DNA of 40,994 bases, taken from contig JAESTV010000051.1 in NCBI GenBank assembly GCA_016763475.1, forward strand, positions 1 through 40,994. Reading direction: 5' to 3'. Shown one piece after another: positions 13,125-23,889 of this stretch. The DNA comes from Roseicyclus sp. Lineage in GTDB: Bacteria; Pseudomonadota; Alphaproteobacteria; Rhodobacterales; Rhodobacteraceae. Position 1 is the stretch's first letter, and each line of letters opens with the position of its first letter. The notes under the pieces were generated by a model. The model did no database searches. It saw nothing but the letters and a program-made list of their open reading frames with translations, and had not been told where the DNA came from. The position numbers and the translations under genes were made by a program.

Positions 13125-15428
13125 TTAGGTGAACCGATTGTCACGCGGGAACCCGCGCGGTGCCATACGCCCGGCGCTGGCGCGTTTTGCGGTCCATTCC
13201 GCCAGCTCGGACTCGGTGCGTGTGCGCCCAGCCGGGTCCAGCCAGCTGAGGCCGTCTTCCAGCTTGAACGTCCGCGCGTCCGACAGGCCGCCGTCTTTGT
13301 ACTTCTGCAAACGAACACCTTTGCCGCGGCCCATCTCGGGCAGTTCTTCCAGTGCGAAGACCAGCAGTTTGCGGTTTTCTCCAACCACACAAACGTGATC
13401 GTCCCCCGCAAGCACGGTCCGGCACACCATCGCCGTGACGCCGTCCTTCACGTTCAGCACCTGCTTGCCGGACCGTGTCTGCGCCAGAATATCCTCCTCC
13501 GCCACAAGGAACCCATCCCCGGCAGAGCTGGCCATCAACCGCTTCTGCCCGGCTCGATGCACAAACAGATCGACGATCTGAACTTCGTTGGGCAGATCAA
13601 CCATCAGACGCAGCGGTTCCCCCAGGCCACGCCCACCCGGCAGACCGTTGGCGCCCAGCGTGTAGACCCGCCCCTGTGAGCCCAGGATCAACAGCTTGTC
13701 CGTGGTCTCGGCATGGATCGCGAACCGAGGCCCGTCACCGTCGCGGAACTTCATCTCGACGCTCAGGTCCACGTGGCCCTTCATCGCCCGGATCCAACCC
13801 ATCTGCGAGCAGACAATTGTGATTGGCTCGCGCTCGATCATCGCCTCAAGTGAGACCTCTTCGGTCGCACCCGCCTCAGCAAACATCGTGCGCCGTGCGC
13901 CGCCTTTGACCTTGGCCCCGAACTTGGCGCGAACCTCGCGCAGCTCCTCCGAAATCTTTGCCCATTGCAGCGGCACCTCAGCCAGCAAATCCTCCAACCC
14001 GGCGCGTTCTTCCATCAGGCGGTTGCGTTCGGCCTGAAGCTCCATCTCTTCCAGCCGTCGCAGCGAGCGCAGGCGCATGTTGAGGATCGCCTCAACCTGA
14101 ACATCCGTCAGCTCACCCTCACCCTGATCGGGTGAAACGTAGTCCGCCTCCGACGTGGCCCGCACAAAATCCCGGCCCCAGTCTTCACGCATCATCGCGG
14201 CTTTGGGGCTGTCGTCATAGCGAATGATATCAATCACCCGGTCGAGGTTCAGGAACGCGATCAGGAAGCCCTCAAGGACCTCCAGCCGATGATCGATCTG
14301 CGCCATCCGATGGCGCGAGCGGCGCAGCAACACATCCTGGCGATGGTCGAGGAACGCGCGCAAAACCTCTTTCAGGGAACACACCTTCGGCGTGCGCCCA
14401 TCAATCAGCACGTTCATGTTCAGGCTGAAGCGGTTTTCCAGATCCGACTGCCGGAACAACGTTGCCATCAGCATGTCAGGGTCAACCGTCTTGGCCCGCG
14501 GCTCCAGGACAATCCGGATATCCTCAGCAGATTCGTCGCGAACATCTGCCAGTATCGGCACTTTCTTCAGCTGGATCAGCTCGGCCAGTTTTTCAATCAG
14601 CCTCGATTTTGGCACCTGATAGGGGATCTCGGTCACGATAATCTGCCAGGTGCCCCGGCCCAGATCCTCAATCTCCCACTTCGACCGCAGGCGGAAGCTG
14701 CCTTTGCCGGTGCGGTAGGTCTCAACCATGCTCTCAAACGGCTCAACAATCACACCGCCAGTGGGGAAATCAGGGCCTTTGACGTAGTTCAGCAACGTCT
14801 CGTCACGGGCGTCAGGTGTCTTGATCAGATGCAGACAAGCCGCGATCAATTCATCGAGGTTGTGGGGCGGGATGTTTGTGGCCATCCCCACGGCAATGCC
14901 ACTAGAGCCATTTGCCAACAGGTTCGGCACCTGTGCAGGCAGAACCTCCGGTTCTTGGAGGGTGCCATCATAATTGTCGCGGAAGTTGACCGCGTCTTCC
15001 GCCAGCCCGTCCATCAGGGCCTCTGCCATCGCGGTCATCCGGGCTTCGGTGTAACGCGCCGCCGCCGGGTTATCACCGTCGATGTTGCCAAAATTGCCTT
15101 GCCCGTCGACCAGCGGATAGCGGATCACAAAATCCTGCGCCAAACGTGCCATCGCATCATAGATCGCGGCATCGCCGTGGGGGTGGTAGTTCCCCATCAC
15201 ATCGCCGGTGATCTTGGCTGATTTCCGGAAGCCGCCGTTTGAGGCCAGCCGCAACTCCCGCATCGCATAAAGGATACGCCGATGCACCGGCTTCAGCCCG
15301 TCTCGGGCATCAGGCAACGCGCGGTGCATGATGGTTGAGAGCGCATACTGAAGATATCGCGAGCCAATTGCGCGGCTCAGCGGTTCCGATACAAACCGGT
15401 CATCTTGTGTGTCATCATCATTGCTCAT
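13125..15428 (-). CDS. parC: DNA topoisomerase IV subunit A
   Basis: SRYLQYALSTIMHRALPDARDGLKPVHRRILYAMRELRL...GNYHPHGDAAIYDAMARLAQDF...YTEARMTAMAEALM; ParC-type catalytic-Tyr region. Confidence 0.96.
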   Translation of the reverse strand: MSNDDDTQDDRFVSEPLSRAIGSRYLQYALSTIMHRALPDARDGLKPVHRRILYAMRELRLASNGGFRKSAKITGDVMGNYHPHGDAAIYDAMARLAQDFVIRYPLVDGQGNFGNIDGDNPAAARYTEARMTAMAEALMDGLAEDAVNFRDNYDGTLQEPEVLPAQVPNLLANGSSGIAVGMATNIPPHNLDELIAACLHLIKTPDARDETLLNYVKGPDFPTGGVIVEPFESMVETYRTGKGSFRLRSKWEIEDLGRGTWQIIVTEIPYQVPKSRLIEKLAELIQLKKVPILADVRDESAEDIRIVLEPRAKTVDPDMLMATLFRQSDLENRFSLNMNVLIDGRTPKVCSLKEVLRAFLDHRQDVLLRRSRHRMAQIDHRLEVLEGFLIAFLNLDRVIDIIRYDDSPKAAMMREDWGRDFVRATSEADYVSPDQGEGELTDVQVEAILNMRLRSLRRLEEMELQAERNRLMEERAGLEDLLAEVPLQWAKISEELREVRAKFGAKVKGGARRTMFAEAGATEEVSLEAMIEREPITIVCSQMGWIRAMKGHVDLSVEMKFRDGDGPRFAIHAETTDKLLILGSQGRVYTLGANGLPGGRGLGEPLRLMVDLPNEVQIVDLFVHRAGQKRLMASSAGDGFLVAEEDILAQTRSGKQVLNVKDGVTAMVCRTVLAGDDHVCVVGENRKLLVFALEELPEMGRGKGVRLQKYKDGGLSDARTFKLEDGLSWLDPAGRTRTESELAEWTAKRASAGRMAPRGFPRDNRFT

Positions 15429-15564
15429 CTAAATCATGTGCATATCGACCACCCGCCATGCCAGCAAGGCGTGAAATGGCAATCACCCATGGATAAACCC
15501 TATTTTCGAATCGCTGGATTGCGTAAGCCAATCAACTCGGGGCCAAGGAAATGAAGGGGGCGAA

Positions 15565-16182
15565 ATGATCCGCCTGACCGTCACGTTGATCGTGGCCATC
15601 TACGTTGTGCTGATTGTCGTTCCGGATGCGGATCACGGCGACAATGCCACCGTGTCCCGCACCGATGGGCAAAATTGGCTTCTGGCAATTATTTCCGATG
15701 CTGAGGCCGGCGCGCAGCGTCCGCCTGTGGAGCGTGCCGCCGGCTCGGCGCGGCAATTGCGGTCCTCCCTGACGGATGGGCTGATCGAAACTGAAGATGG
15801 CTTCACGTTGGAAACCGCCGCCGGAGAGCAGCTTCATATCGCGGCTGTGATTGACCCGGTTGATCTGCTTCCCGACGCGGGTTCCGCGGGCCCCACCATC
15901 GCCAGTATCTCGGTCGCGGAGCCTGCCGCGGTGGACGTGGCCGCGTTGGCCGCAGCCGGAACCGCAACCACAACCGATGTGCGTCAGATTTGGCGTGTTG
16001 CAGGTAACCGGGTGAATTTTCGCGCCGGGCCGTCAACCAACACCGCCGTCCTGACCGCGCTGACATTGGGGGCAGAGGTCGAATTCCTTGCCGAAGCACC
16101 TGACAATTGGGCGCACCTACGTGTTGTGGGGTCTGGCCTCGAAGGGTACATGGCCGCGCGTTTTCTTGAGCCTGTGAACTGA
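15565..16182 (+). CDS. SH3 domain-containing protein with N-terminal membrane anchor
   Basis: N-terminal TM segment MIRLTVTLIVAIYVVLIVVP; C-terminal bacterial SH3-like VAGNRVNFRAGPSTNTAVLTALTLGAEVEFLAEAPDNWAHLRVVGSGLEGYMAARFLEPV. Confidence 0.8.
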   Translation: MIRLTVTLIVAIYVVLIVVPDADHGDNATVSRTDGQNWLLAIISDAEAGAQRPPVERAAGSARQLRSSLTDGLIETEDGFTLETAAGEQLHIAAVIDPVDLLPDAGSAGPTIASISVAEPAAVDVAALAAAGTATTTDVRQIWRVAGNRVNFRAGPSTNTAVLTALTLGAEVEFLAEAPDNWAHLRVVGSGLEGYMAARFLEPVN

Positions 16183-16244
16183 TCTCCTTGCACTGCGCCC
16201 CACCGCTGTCATAGGCAGGTGCGACGTATTTCGGGCAGGGTATA

Positions 16245-17072
16245 TTGACCAGATCCATTTTAATCACCGGCTGTTCCTCTGGCATCGGCTATGTGGCTGC
16301 CCAAACCCTCCAAACCCGTGGATGGCGGGTTTTTGCCTCGGTCCGGGCTGAGGCCGACAAGGCAAGACTGGAAGCTGAGGGGCTGGAAAGCCTCCTGCTG
16401 GATTGCCAGAACGCCGACAGTATCGAAGCTGGTCTGGCGCAGGTTCTGGAACAAACCGGCGGCACCCTTGATGCGATCTTCAACAATGCAGGCTACGGCC
16501 TGCCCGGCGCGGTTGAGGACGTCCCGGTTGAGGCCCTGCGTGAGATATTTGAAACGAACCTCTTTGGGGTGCACGATCTTACCCGGCGCGTGATCCCTGT
16601 CATGCGTGCGCAAGGCCATGGCCGAATTGTTCAGCATTCCTCGGGATTTGGCCGCCATGTGATGAAATGGCGCGGCGCCTACAACGCCTCAAAACATGCG
16701 TTGGAGGGGCTGACTGACACCATGCGCCTGGAATTGCGTGGCACCGGCATCCACGTCTCGACCCTCAACACCGGTCCCGTGACATCAAAGTTCCGCGTCA
16801 ATTCGATCCCGCAATTTGAGCGTTGGATTGATTGGGAGGCCTCCGCCGACCCGGACCGCTACCGCAGGCAGCTTCTGCCGTTCCTCTACGAGGACACCGG
16901 CCCCGCCCCGTTCCAGCGAGAACCCGCCGCCGTGGTCCGCCGCCTGATCCACGCCATTGAAGCCGCCAATCCGCGTCCGCGTTACCACATCACACCCGCA
17001 ACCCACATCGCCGAGGCGCTTCGCCGCGCCCTTCCCCAGCGCATGCTCGACGCAATTGCCGCGCGGCTCTAG
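16245..17072 (+). CDS. SDR-family NAD(P)-dependent oxidoreductase (TTG start)
   Basis: SILITGCSSGIGYVAAQ Rossmann motif, NNAGYG, YNASKHALEGLTDTMRLEL catalytic YxxxK. Confidence 0.92.
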   Translation: MTRSILITGCSSGIGYVAAQTLQTRGWRVFASVRAEADKARLEAEGLESLLLDCQNADSIEAGLAQVLEQTGGTLDAIFNNAGYGLPGAVEDVPVEALREIFETNLFGVHDLTRRVIPVMRAQGHGRIVQHSSGFGRHVMKWRGAYNASKHALEGLTDTMRLELRGTGIHVSTLNTGPVTSKFRVNSIPQFERWIDWEASADPDRYRRQLLPFLYEDTGPAPFQREPAAVVRRLIHAIEAANPRPRYHITPATHIAEALRRALPQRMLDAIAARL

Positions 17073-17122
17073 CCTTTCGCAACACGTCTGATACCTAGCT
17101 CCCAAATGTGACTGGAGAAGAC

Positions 17123-17332
17123 ATGATAGACGATCCAATCCTTATCGCCGCGCTTGTGGCCTGTGCCGCCGTGCTGGTGATCTTGCTTCTGGGGTTCAAT
17201 TCCTTCCGCAAGGGCGGCGAGGATAGTGCGAAGACATCCAATAAACTCATGCAATGGCGAATTGGGATGCAGTTTGTGGCGATCCTTCTGCTGCTCGCCT
17301 TCGTCTTTTTTCGCAGCCAAACAGGGGGCTGA
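17123..17332 (+). CDS. Twin transmembrane helix small protein (HIG1-like)
   Basis: MIDDPILIAALVACAAVLVILLLGFNSFRKGGEDSAKTSNKLMQWRIGMQFVAILLLLAFVFFRSQ: two TM helices with HIG1-like NKLMQWRIGMQ loop. Confidence 0.8.
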   Translation: MIDDPILIAALVACAAVLVILLLGFNSFRKGGEDSAKTSNKLMQWRIGMQFVAILLLLAFVFFRSQTGG

Positions 17333-17338
17333 GCAACA

Positions 17339-17923
17339 ATGGTTGTTCTCAACAAAATCTACACCCGGACCGGGGATACAGGTGAAACCGCTTTGGGCGA
17401 TGGCAGCCGTGTCGCCAAACATTCCCAGCGGGTAACGGCCTACGGTACCGTGGATGAACTGAATGCAACCCTCGGCGTTGCCCGCCTCCACGCCGATGAC
17501 CTGGCCGATGGCCTGATGGCCGAGCGGATTGCGATGATCCAGAACGATCTGTTCGATCTGGGCGCGGACCTGTGTACGCCCAATATGGAGAAGGACGCAG
17601 ACCGTGAATACGCGCCATTACGCATGGCAGAGGCTCAGGTTGACCGGCTTGAAGCCGAGATTGACGAGATGAACCCGAAACTGGAACCGCTGCGGTCGTT
17701 CATACTCCCCGGCGGCTCGCCACTGGCCACACATCTGCACATCTGCCGCACGGTTTGTCGCCGGGCGGAACGCCTGTCGGTTGAGTTGAGCGGTATGGAA
17801 TCGATCAACCCGGTTGGCGTCAAATACCTCAACCGCCTCAGCGATTGGTTCTTCGTCGCAGGCCGCATCGCCAACAATGACGGTAAAGATGATATTTTGT
17901 GGGTTCCTGGAGCGAACCGCTGA
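17339..17923 (+). CDS. PduO-type cob(I)yrinic acid a,c-diamide adenosyltransferase
   Basis: MVVLNKIYTRTGDTGETALGDGSRVAKHSQRVTAYGTVDELNATLGVAR and VCRRAERLSVEL...YLNRLSDWFFVAGR. Confidence 0.93.
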   Translation: MVVLNKIYTRTGDTGETALGDGSRVAKHSQRVTAYGTVDELNATLGVARLHADDLADGLMAERIAMIQNDLFDLGADLCTPNMEKDADREYAPLRMAEAQVDRLEAEIDEMNPKLEPLRSFILPGGSPLATHLHICRTVCRRAERLSVELSGMESINPVGVKYLNRLSDWFFVAGRIANNDGKDDILWVPGANR

Positions 17924-18021
17924 AAGCGGCAAAGGCACCGCCTTTGGCGGAGGGAAGAGCGAACCGCTGAAAGCGGCAAAGGCATTGCCTTTGGCGGAGG
18001 GAAGAGCGAACCGCTGAAAGC
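17911..18021. repeat. 47-bp tandem repeat, about 2.4 copies, overlapping the adenosyltransferase stop codon
   Basis: agcgaaccgctgaaagcggcaaaggcaccgcctttggcggagggaag at 17911, 17958 (acc replaced by att) and partial at 18005; exact 47-bp spacing. Confidence 0.95.
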
Positions 18022-18269
18022 AGGCCGCAGCGGGGGAAACGGGCCGCAACCGGGCGTTCAATTGCGGCCTGACGGTTGGAAAAGGCGTGTCTCTTCCCTG
18101 CGCGCACGGGTCACTCGCCAATGGCCCCCACACCCTATTCCCACCCCAAATGAACCCACACACAACCTGTTGAACAGCGCCTTGTTTAAGGGTGCTTTTC
18201 AGCACCAAACACCCACGCCCCACGGTAACGTTAGTAAATCCTTACAACCAACGTGCTACCCTTCTCTCC

Positions 18270-18929
18270 ATGTCCCATGTCAAAGCCATTCGCGCTTACA
18301 GTCGGGCCGAGTACCTCTCGGACGCTGTGGTTCATGGGCTTGGCATCAGTGGCGCGCTTGTGGCCGGTCCGGTCCTTATTGCGCTGGCGGCCGTGTGGGT
18401 CGGTGACCCGAACCTTGTGGGCGCGCTGGCGATCTACACCCTCTCCCTTGTGGTGATGTGGGTCAGCTCGGCCCTCTACAATCTCGTACAACGTGAAGAC
18501 CTGAAGCCGGGTTTCCGGCGCCTCGACCAATCTGCGATCTATTTCAAGATCGCAGGAACCTACACGCCGTTTGTGGCGCTGGCGTCTGGCTCTTTCGGGT
18601 TTCTTGCGGGCATCTGGATGGTTGCGCTGGCGGGAGCTTCGGTGATCCTGCTCTCCAAACGCACCTACATATGGCTGGCGATCGGGCTTTACCTTGGCCT
18701 TGGATGGGCCGGTGCCATCTTCGGCGGCCCACTTCTGTCAGGGGTCACGCCACTGGCGGTGTCCCTGCTGATCGCAGGCGGCTTGACCTATTCCTTTGGC
18801 ATCATCTTTTTGATGTGGCGCCGCCTGCCGTTTCACAACACGATCTGGCACATCTGCGTGCTGGCCGGGACCGCAATATGTTATGGGGCCATTGTTGCAG
18901 AAATCTTGCACAGCGCCGCCGTCACCTAA
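18270..18929 (+). CDS. Hemolysin III / PAQR-family membrane protein
   Basis: MSHVKAIRAYSRAEYLSDAVVHGLGISGALVAGPVL; multiple TM helices; FRRLDQSAIYFKIAGTYTPFVAL and FHNTIWHICVLAGTAICYGAI motifs. Confidence 0.9.
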   Translation: MSHVKAIRAYSRAEYLSDAVVHGLGISGALVAGPVLIALAAVWVGDPNLVGALAIYTLSLVVMWVSSALYNLVQREDLKPGFRRLDQSAIYFKIAGTYTPFVALASGSFGFLAGIWMVALAGASVILLSKRTYIWLAIGLYLGLGWAGAIFGGPLLSGVTPLAVSLLIAGGLTYSFGIIFLMWRRLPFHNTIWHICVLAGTAICYGAIVAEILHSAAVT

Positions 18930-19083
18930 GGTAGCGGTAACGCGGCGTCCCCGGCATCCCCCGTGTCGATTTTGGCCTATTTTCCCGCGTCAGTTGGAGC
19001 TAACACTCTGCCCATAACGCCTATCTGGGTCTGCCCCAGCCGATTACGTTGGGGTCCCCCAACGCCTGACAGAGGAGAACGCC

Positions 19084-19845
19084 ATGAAGGTCTTGGTACC
19101 TGTGAAGCGCGTGATTGACTACAACGTGAAGGTCCGCGTGAAAGCGGATGGCTCCGGAGTTGATCTTGCCAACGTGAAAATGTCGATGAACCCTTTTGAC
19201 GAGATCGCCGTCGAAGAGGCGATTCGCCTGAAAGAGGCCGGGAAGGTCGAGGAAGTGATCGCCGTCTCCATCGGCGTGAAGCAGTCGCAGGAAACGCTGC
19301 GCACCGCGCTGGCCATGGGTGCCGACCGTGCGATCCTGGTGATCGCTGCGGATGATGTGCACACGGATATCGAACCGCTGGCCGTCGCCAAGATCCTCAA
19401 AGCCGTGATTGATGCCGAGCAGCCGGGCCTTGTGCTGGCTGGCAAGCAAGCCATCGACAACGACATGAACGCGACCGGTCAGATGTTGGCTGCGCTTTTG
19501 GGCTGGTCCCAGGGCACCTTCGCATCCGAGCTGGATATCAGTGGTGACACCGCCACAGTGACCCGCGAAGTTGACGGTGGCCTGCAAACGATCAGCGTGA
19601 AGATGCCCGCCGTCATTACTGTTGACCTGCGCCTGAACGAGCCGCGTTATGCGTCACTTCCCAACATCATGAAGGCGAAGAAAAAGCCGATGGATGAAAA
19701 AACCGCCGCTGATTATGGCGTCGATGTCACCCCGCGCCTTGAGATCGTTAAGACAACCGAACCCGATACGCGCAAAGCTGGTGTCAAAGTTGCCTCTGTT
19801 GATGAATTGATTGCGAAACTCAAAGACGAAGCGGGGGTAATCTGA
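19084..19845 (+). CDS. etfB: Electron transfer flavoprotein subunit beta
   Basis: [56 protein letters not shown]-beta signature. Confidence 0.97.
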   Translation: MKVLVPVKRVIDYNVKVRVKADGSGVDLANVKMSMNPFDEIAVEEAIRLKEAGKVEEVIAVSIGVKQSQETLRTALAMGADRAILVIAADDVHTDIEPLAVAKILKAVIDAEQPGLVLAGKQAIDNDMNATGQMLAALLGWSQGTFASELDISGDTATVTREVDGGLQTISVKMPAVITVDLRLNEPRYASLPNIMKAKKKPMDEKTAADYGVDVTPRLEIVKTTEPDTRKAGVKVASVDELIAKLKDEAGVI

Positions 19846-20771
19846 TGGCTGTTCTTCTTCTTGCCGAAGTAACCGATGGCGCACTGGCGATGGACGCCAC
19901 CGCCAAAGCAGTCACCGCGGCCGGCCAATTGGGTGAGGTGACGGTGTTGTGCGCCGGGGCATCCGCGAAAGCTGCCGCAGATGAGGCCGCAACAATTGCC
20001 GGTGTGTCCAAAGTGCTCTGCGCCGAAGATCCGTCCCTGGGTCACCGGCTGGCAGAACCCACCGCCGCGCTGATCGTTGGCCTGGCTGGCGCGTATTCCC
20101 ACATCGTCGCCCCGGCCACAACTGACGCCAAAAACGTCATGCCCCGTGTGGCGGCGCTGTTGGATGTTATGGTGATCTCTGACGTGTCTGCCGTTGTTGA
20201 TGCGGACACGTTTGAGCGTCCGATTTACGCGGGCAACGCGATCCAGACGGTGAAATCCTCGGACCGCATCAAGGTTGTGACCTTCCGCACATCAACCTTC
20301 GACGCCGCCCCCACCGGAGGCTCTGCCACCGTGGAGATGATCGCCGCCGCCGCCAACCCAGGGCTCAGCACCTGGGTCGAAGACAAGGTCGCGGCAAGTG
20401 ACCGGCCCGAGCTGACGTCCGCAGGCATTGTTGTATCCGGTGGTCGTGGTGTGGGCAGCCAAGAGCAGTTTGCGCTGATCGAAAAGCTCGCCGACAAACT
20501 CGGTGCCGCCGTGGGCGCATCCCGTGCAGCGGTCGACTCGGGCTATGCCCCGAACGATTGGCAGGTTGGTCAGACCGGCAAGGTTGTGGCCCCTGACCTC
20601 TATGTGGCGATCGGCATCTCGGGTGCGATCCAGCACCTTGCGGGCATGAAGGACTCCAAAGTCATCGTGGCGATCAACAAAGACGAAGAAGCGCCGATCT
20701 TCCAGGTTGCCGATTACGGCCTTGTGGCCGACCTGTTCGACGCGGTTCCAGAGCTGATCAGCAAGCTCTGA
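19845..20771 (+). CDS. etfA: Electron transfer flavoprotein subunit alpha
   Basis: ETF-alpha C-terminal [49 protein letters not shown]; start codon overlaps the etfB stop by 1 nt. Confidence 0.97.
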   Translation: MAVLLLAEVTDGALAMDATAKAVTAAGQLGEVTVLCAGASAKAAADEAATIAGVSKVLCAEDPSLGHRLAEPTAALIVGLAGAYSHIVAPATTDAKNVMPRVAALLDVMVISDVSAVVDADTFERPIYAGNAIQTVKSSDRIKVVTFRTSTFDAAPTGGSATVEMIAAAANPGLSTWVEDKVAASDRPELTSAGIVVSGGRGVGSQEQFALIEKLADKLGAAVGASRAAVDSGYAPNDWQVGQTGKVVAPDLYVAIGISGAIQHLAGMKDSKVIVAINKDEEAPIFQVADYGLVADLFDAVPELISKL

Positions 20772-20795
20772 CAGCACTCTGTGACGCCAATACAT

Positions 20796-20832
20796 CGCCC
20801 CGCGCGGAGCATTCCGCCGCGGGGCGTTTTTT
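20796..20832 (+). terminator. Rho-independent terminator after etfA
   Basis: cgccccgcgcggagcattccgccgcggggcg followed by TTTTTT. Confidence 0.85.
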
Positions 20833-20844
20833 CTTCAGGAAGCC

Positions 20845-21663
20845 CTAGCCCTGTAGGTGGCGCAGCAATTCCTCCGCCGCCCAGTTGTGCAATTTCGGTC
20901 CCGGCAACAGCCGCGCCACCGCCTCTTCCTTCGGGCCGAAGTACTTGCCTTTCAGGTCACTTGCCCCATCCCCGCCCCCGGTGGCGGCAATTGTCAGTGT
21001 TGCCGCGTCTGCTTTGGCCAATTCCAGCATTGCGGGTGTCACAAACAGCGGATCCTGCATCAAATTCGCGTCTTCCGGCGCATCAGGTGCGCGGTTGGAC
21101 AACCACAACAGATGAACCGGGGCCACGATCTGGCTCAGGAATTTCCGCATCCGCGCGACCCAGGCCGCTTCCAGCTCTGTCCGGATGATCTCAAACCGAT
21201 CTTCCGACGCGCTCCGCAGATGTTTCAGCAAATGTCGCGTGAAATGGAACTCCGTGAAATCCACCTGCGGATATATTGTGCGCAGCATTGTACTGGCCGA
21301 GACGAAGCGGTCGTTTCGGCGTGGATGTACGGTATAAAACCGGTTTGTCATATTGTGCGCCGATGTGATCTGCAAAATCACGGCATCGGCGTTACCCAAA
21401 GCGGCGGTGATGGCGGGATCGTTGCTGATCACGTCCAGACCGGCGTTGATCACACCCAGATTCAGCACCGGCATCGGCAATGCAGCGTCCAGTTGCGTCG
21501 GGAACGGCGCATCAACAAACCGCCCGAAGGTTTCCGACCCACCGATGCACACCACCGCTGGCCCAGATTTTGTTGCCAATGGCCCCCGGAACCGCAACAC
21601 AGATCCCGGCAATGCCGCAGGTTGATAGTCCAGGGGCATACGCCCCCGTTGTTCAAAACTCAT
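20845..21663 (-). CDS. DUF6473-like family protein
   Basis: [28 protein letters not shown]...[23 protein letters not shown]; resembles a family recalled as common in Rhodobacteraceae; start could also be 21693. Confidence 0.7.
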   Translation of the reverse strand: MSFEQRGRMPLDYQPAALPGSVLRFRGPLATKSGPAVVCIGGSETFGRFVDAPFPTQLDAALPMPVLNLGVINAGLDVISNDPAITAALGNADAVILQITSAHNMTNRFYTVHPRRNDRFVSASTMLRTIYPQVDFTEFHFTRHLLKHLRSASEDRFEIIRTELEAAWVARMRKFLSQIVAPVHLLWLSNRAPDAPEDANLMQDPLFVTPAMLELAKADAATLTIAATGGGDGASDLKGKYFGPKEEAVARLLPGPKLHNWAAEELLRHLQG

Positions 21664-21885
21664 AATCCTCGCTCCGGTTAGACAGAGACTCACCCACAGC
21701 CACCATGCCCTGACGAACCTTTCCGAAGAGCTAACCTTCTGATTTCACTAAAATTTTACTGATATCCCACATCCCGCCCCGTGCCGAAAAGGCGCGGCGT
21801 CCATGGCTTGTGCCCGCCCCACGCCCAAGCCTATTGTTCGCCCAAGAAACCCGGCCAGAAACCCGGCGCGTGAAAAGGACAGACC

Positions 21886-22764
21886 ATGGAGATTGAGAGC
21901 ATTGGCATCGTCGGCGCAGGCCAGATGGGCAACGGCATCGCCCATGTTTGCGCCTTGGCGGGTTACGATGTCATCATGTCCGACGTCAGCCAGGACGCCC
22001 TGAATGCCGCCATCGCACTGATCGACAAGAACCTCGAACGCCAGGTCAGCCGCGAGAAGATCAGCCGGGCCGAAAAAGATACCGCCATGGGCCGGATCAG
22101 AACCACCATGCACCTGCCCGACATCGGCCCGAGCGACCTGATTATTGAGGCCGCAACCGAGCGGGAGATGGTGAAGCAGGCAATCTTTGAAGACCTGCTG
22201 CCGCATATCAAACCCACAACAATCCTGACCTCGAATACCTCGTCAATCTCGATCACACGGCTTGCGTCACGCACCGACCGGCCCGAAAAATTCATGGGTT
22301 TCCACTTCATGAACCCGGTCCCGGTGATGCAATTGGTGGAGCTGATTCGTGGCATCGCCACCGACGAGCCAACGTTCAAAGCCTGCAAAGCGGTTGTGGA
22401 TCGCCTGGGCAAAACCGCCGCCACGGCGGAAGATTTCCCCGCCTTCATCGTCAACCGCATCCTGATGCCGATGATAAACGAGGCGGTTTATACCCTCTAC
22501 GAGGGCGTCGGAAATGTCACCTCCATCGACTTGGCGATGAAGCTTGGCACCAATCACCCGATGGGGCCGCTGGAGTTGGCTGATTTCATCGGCCTCGATA
22601 CATGTCTGGCAATCATGAATGTGTTGCATGATGGGCTGGCGGATACCAAATACCGCCCCTGCCCCCTGCTCACGAAATATGTCGAGGCTGGTTGGCTTGG
22701 CCGCAAAACCGAGCGCGGCTTTTACGATTATCGCGGTGCGGGGGACCCTGTTCCAACCCGCTAG
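21886..22764 (+). CDS. 3-hydroxybutyryl-CoA dehydrogenase
   Basis: IESIGIVGAGQMGNGIAHVCALAGYDVIMSD...GFHFMNPVPVMQLVELIRG...DFPAFIVNRILMPMINEAVYTLYEGVG...NHPMGPLELADFIGLDTCL. Confidence 0.95.
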   Translation: MEIESIGIVGAGQMGNGIAHVCALAGYDVIMSDVSQDALNAAIALIDKNLERQVSREKISRAEKDTAMGRIRTTMHLPDIGPSDLIIEAATEREMVKQAIFEDLLPHIKPTTILTSNTSSISITRLASRTDRPEKFMGFHFMNPVPVMQLVELIRGIATDEPTFKACKAVVDRLGKTAATAEDFPAFIVNRILMPMINEAVYTLYEGVGNVTSIDLAMKLGTNHPMGPLELADFIGLDTCLAIMNVLHDGLADTKYRPCPLLTKYVEAGWLGRKTERGFYDYRGAGDPVPTR

Positions 22765-22949
22765 GTGCCCCCGGCAGCGGCCTCACAAGCCCGCCAACTC
22801 CTGGTCACCAACCTTAGTGCGGGCAGTGCTGTACGACGCCCCGAATCCGCACTGCGCGCAGCGCGGTGCCACGCCCAACGTGGCGGGTGGTGCCCAACGG
22901 GCATCCGCCCTAACACGGGAGCCTACCGAGATCGGTCTGGCCGAAACGT

Positions 22950-23846
22950 CTATTGGTCAGGACTGGTCCCAAGCGACAAAGTCCGCTCTCGCAGCCACGC
23001 CATGAATTCACGCGGCTTGCCGATACGATCCTGCCATTCCTCTGGCCCGATCGGGTTGCCGATGATCGGCGCTTGCACCTTGTCGAAGCTATTGACCACC
23101 TCATGGATCAGCAGACCCTGACGGATCACCGGGCTGATGCGATTGGCGATCTGATAAGCCCGGCTGTTCTGCCCGGTGAAGAAACACGGCACAATGGTTG
23201 CACCCGATTTGCGGATCATCTTCGCGGTGAACACATTCCACTCACCTTCAATCGGCTGGCCCCACATCCGATCCGACGCCGCAACGGCGCCTGACGGAAA
23301 CAACGAGATCAAACCGCCGTCCTGCAAATGATCCATCGCCTGCGCCCGCATGGCCAGCATCTTCTGCTGCGAGTCTGGCTCGTGGGGGAACGGGACGGAT
23401 ATCATATACCCTGCCGCCGCCTCATCAATGCCGGTCAGCATAGCGCGGGTCAGGATGCGGTAATCATTGCGACGGCGGCCAATCAAATCAGCCAGGATCA
23501 TGCCATCCACCAGGCCGTGCGGGTGGTTGGCAACAAAGACAACCGGCCCTTCGGTCGGAATACGGTCCAGCTGCACCTCAGGGGTTTGCAGTTCAATCCC
23601 CATCACCCGCATCGTCGCGGGCCAAAACGCCTGGCCCTGAAACTGGCCCAGGTTTTCGAATTGGCGGATCCGGCGAATGATGGTGATCTTACCAGTCATC
23701 CATTCGATCGCCTTGATCGTGAAGCGTACAAACGGGTTTGGGAACGAATTGGCATAGGTCAGCGAGCGGCGGTCATAGGTGCCATTCGGCCCGGTTCCAC
23801 GGCTCGGCGCGGGTGCAGAAATATTGCGGGAACCCAGATCCGTCAC
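22950..23846 (-). CDS. 1-acyl-sn-glycerol-3-phosphate acyltransferase (PlsC-type); start uncertain
   Basis: VVFVANHPHGLVDGMILADLIG (HX4D-like) and ISLFPSGAVAAS. GTG at 23846 avoids overlap with HPr; Met at 23939 would overlap it. Confidence 0.8.
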   Translation of the reverse strand: MTDLGSRNISAPAPSRGTGPNGTYDRRSLTYANSFPNPFVRFTIKAIEWMTGKITIIRRIRQFENLGQFQGQAFWPATMRVMGIELQTPEVQLDRIPTEGPVVFVANHPHGLVDGMILADLIGRRRNDYRILTRAMLTGIDEAAAGYMISVPFPHEPDSQQKMLAMRAQAMDHLQDGGLISLFPSGAVAASDRMWGQPIEGEWNVFTAKMIRKSGATIVPCFFTGQNSRAYQIANRISPVIRQGLLIHEVVNSFDKVQAPIIGNPIGPEEWQDRIGKPREFMAWLRERTLSLGTSPDQ

Positions 23847-23889
23847 GTGCCCTCGTCTTTCCCAATCCGTCAAAGCCTTGCTTGCCTCC

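Noticed and set aside
14289-15221. 310-aa forward ORF opposite parC
   Set aside because: Antisense to well-supported parC; codon-phase artefact of high GC.
19021-19587. Reverse ORF opposite etfB
   Set aside because: Antisense to etfB, no independent evidence.
22870-22915. Repeated gcccaacg.ggc motifs downstream of the 3-hydroxybutyryl-CoA dehydrogenase gene
   Set aside because: Short and imperfect; could be a generic GC-rich intergenic sequence, not supportable without a genome search.
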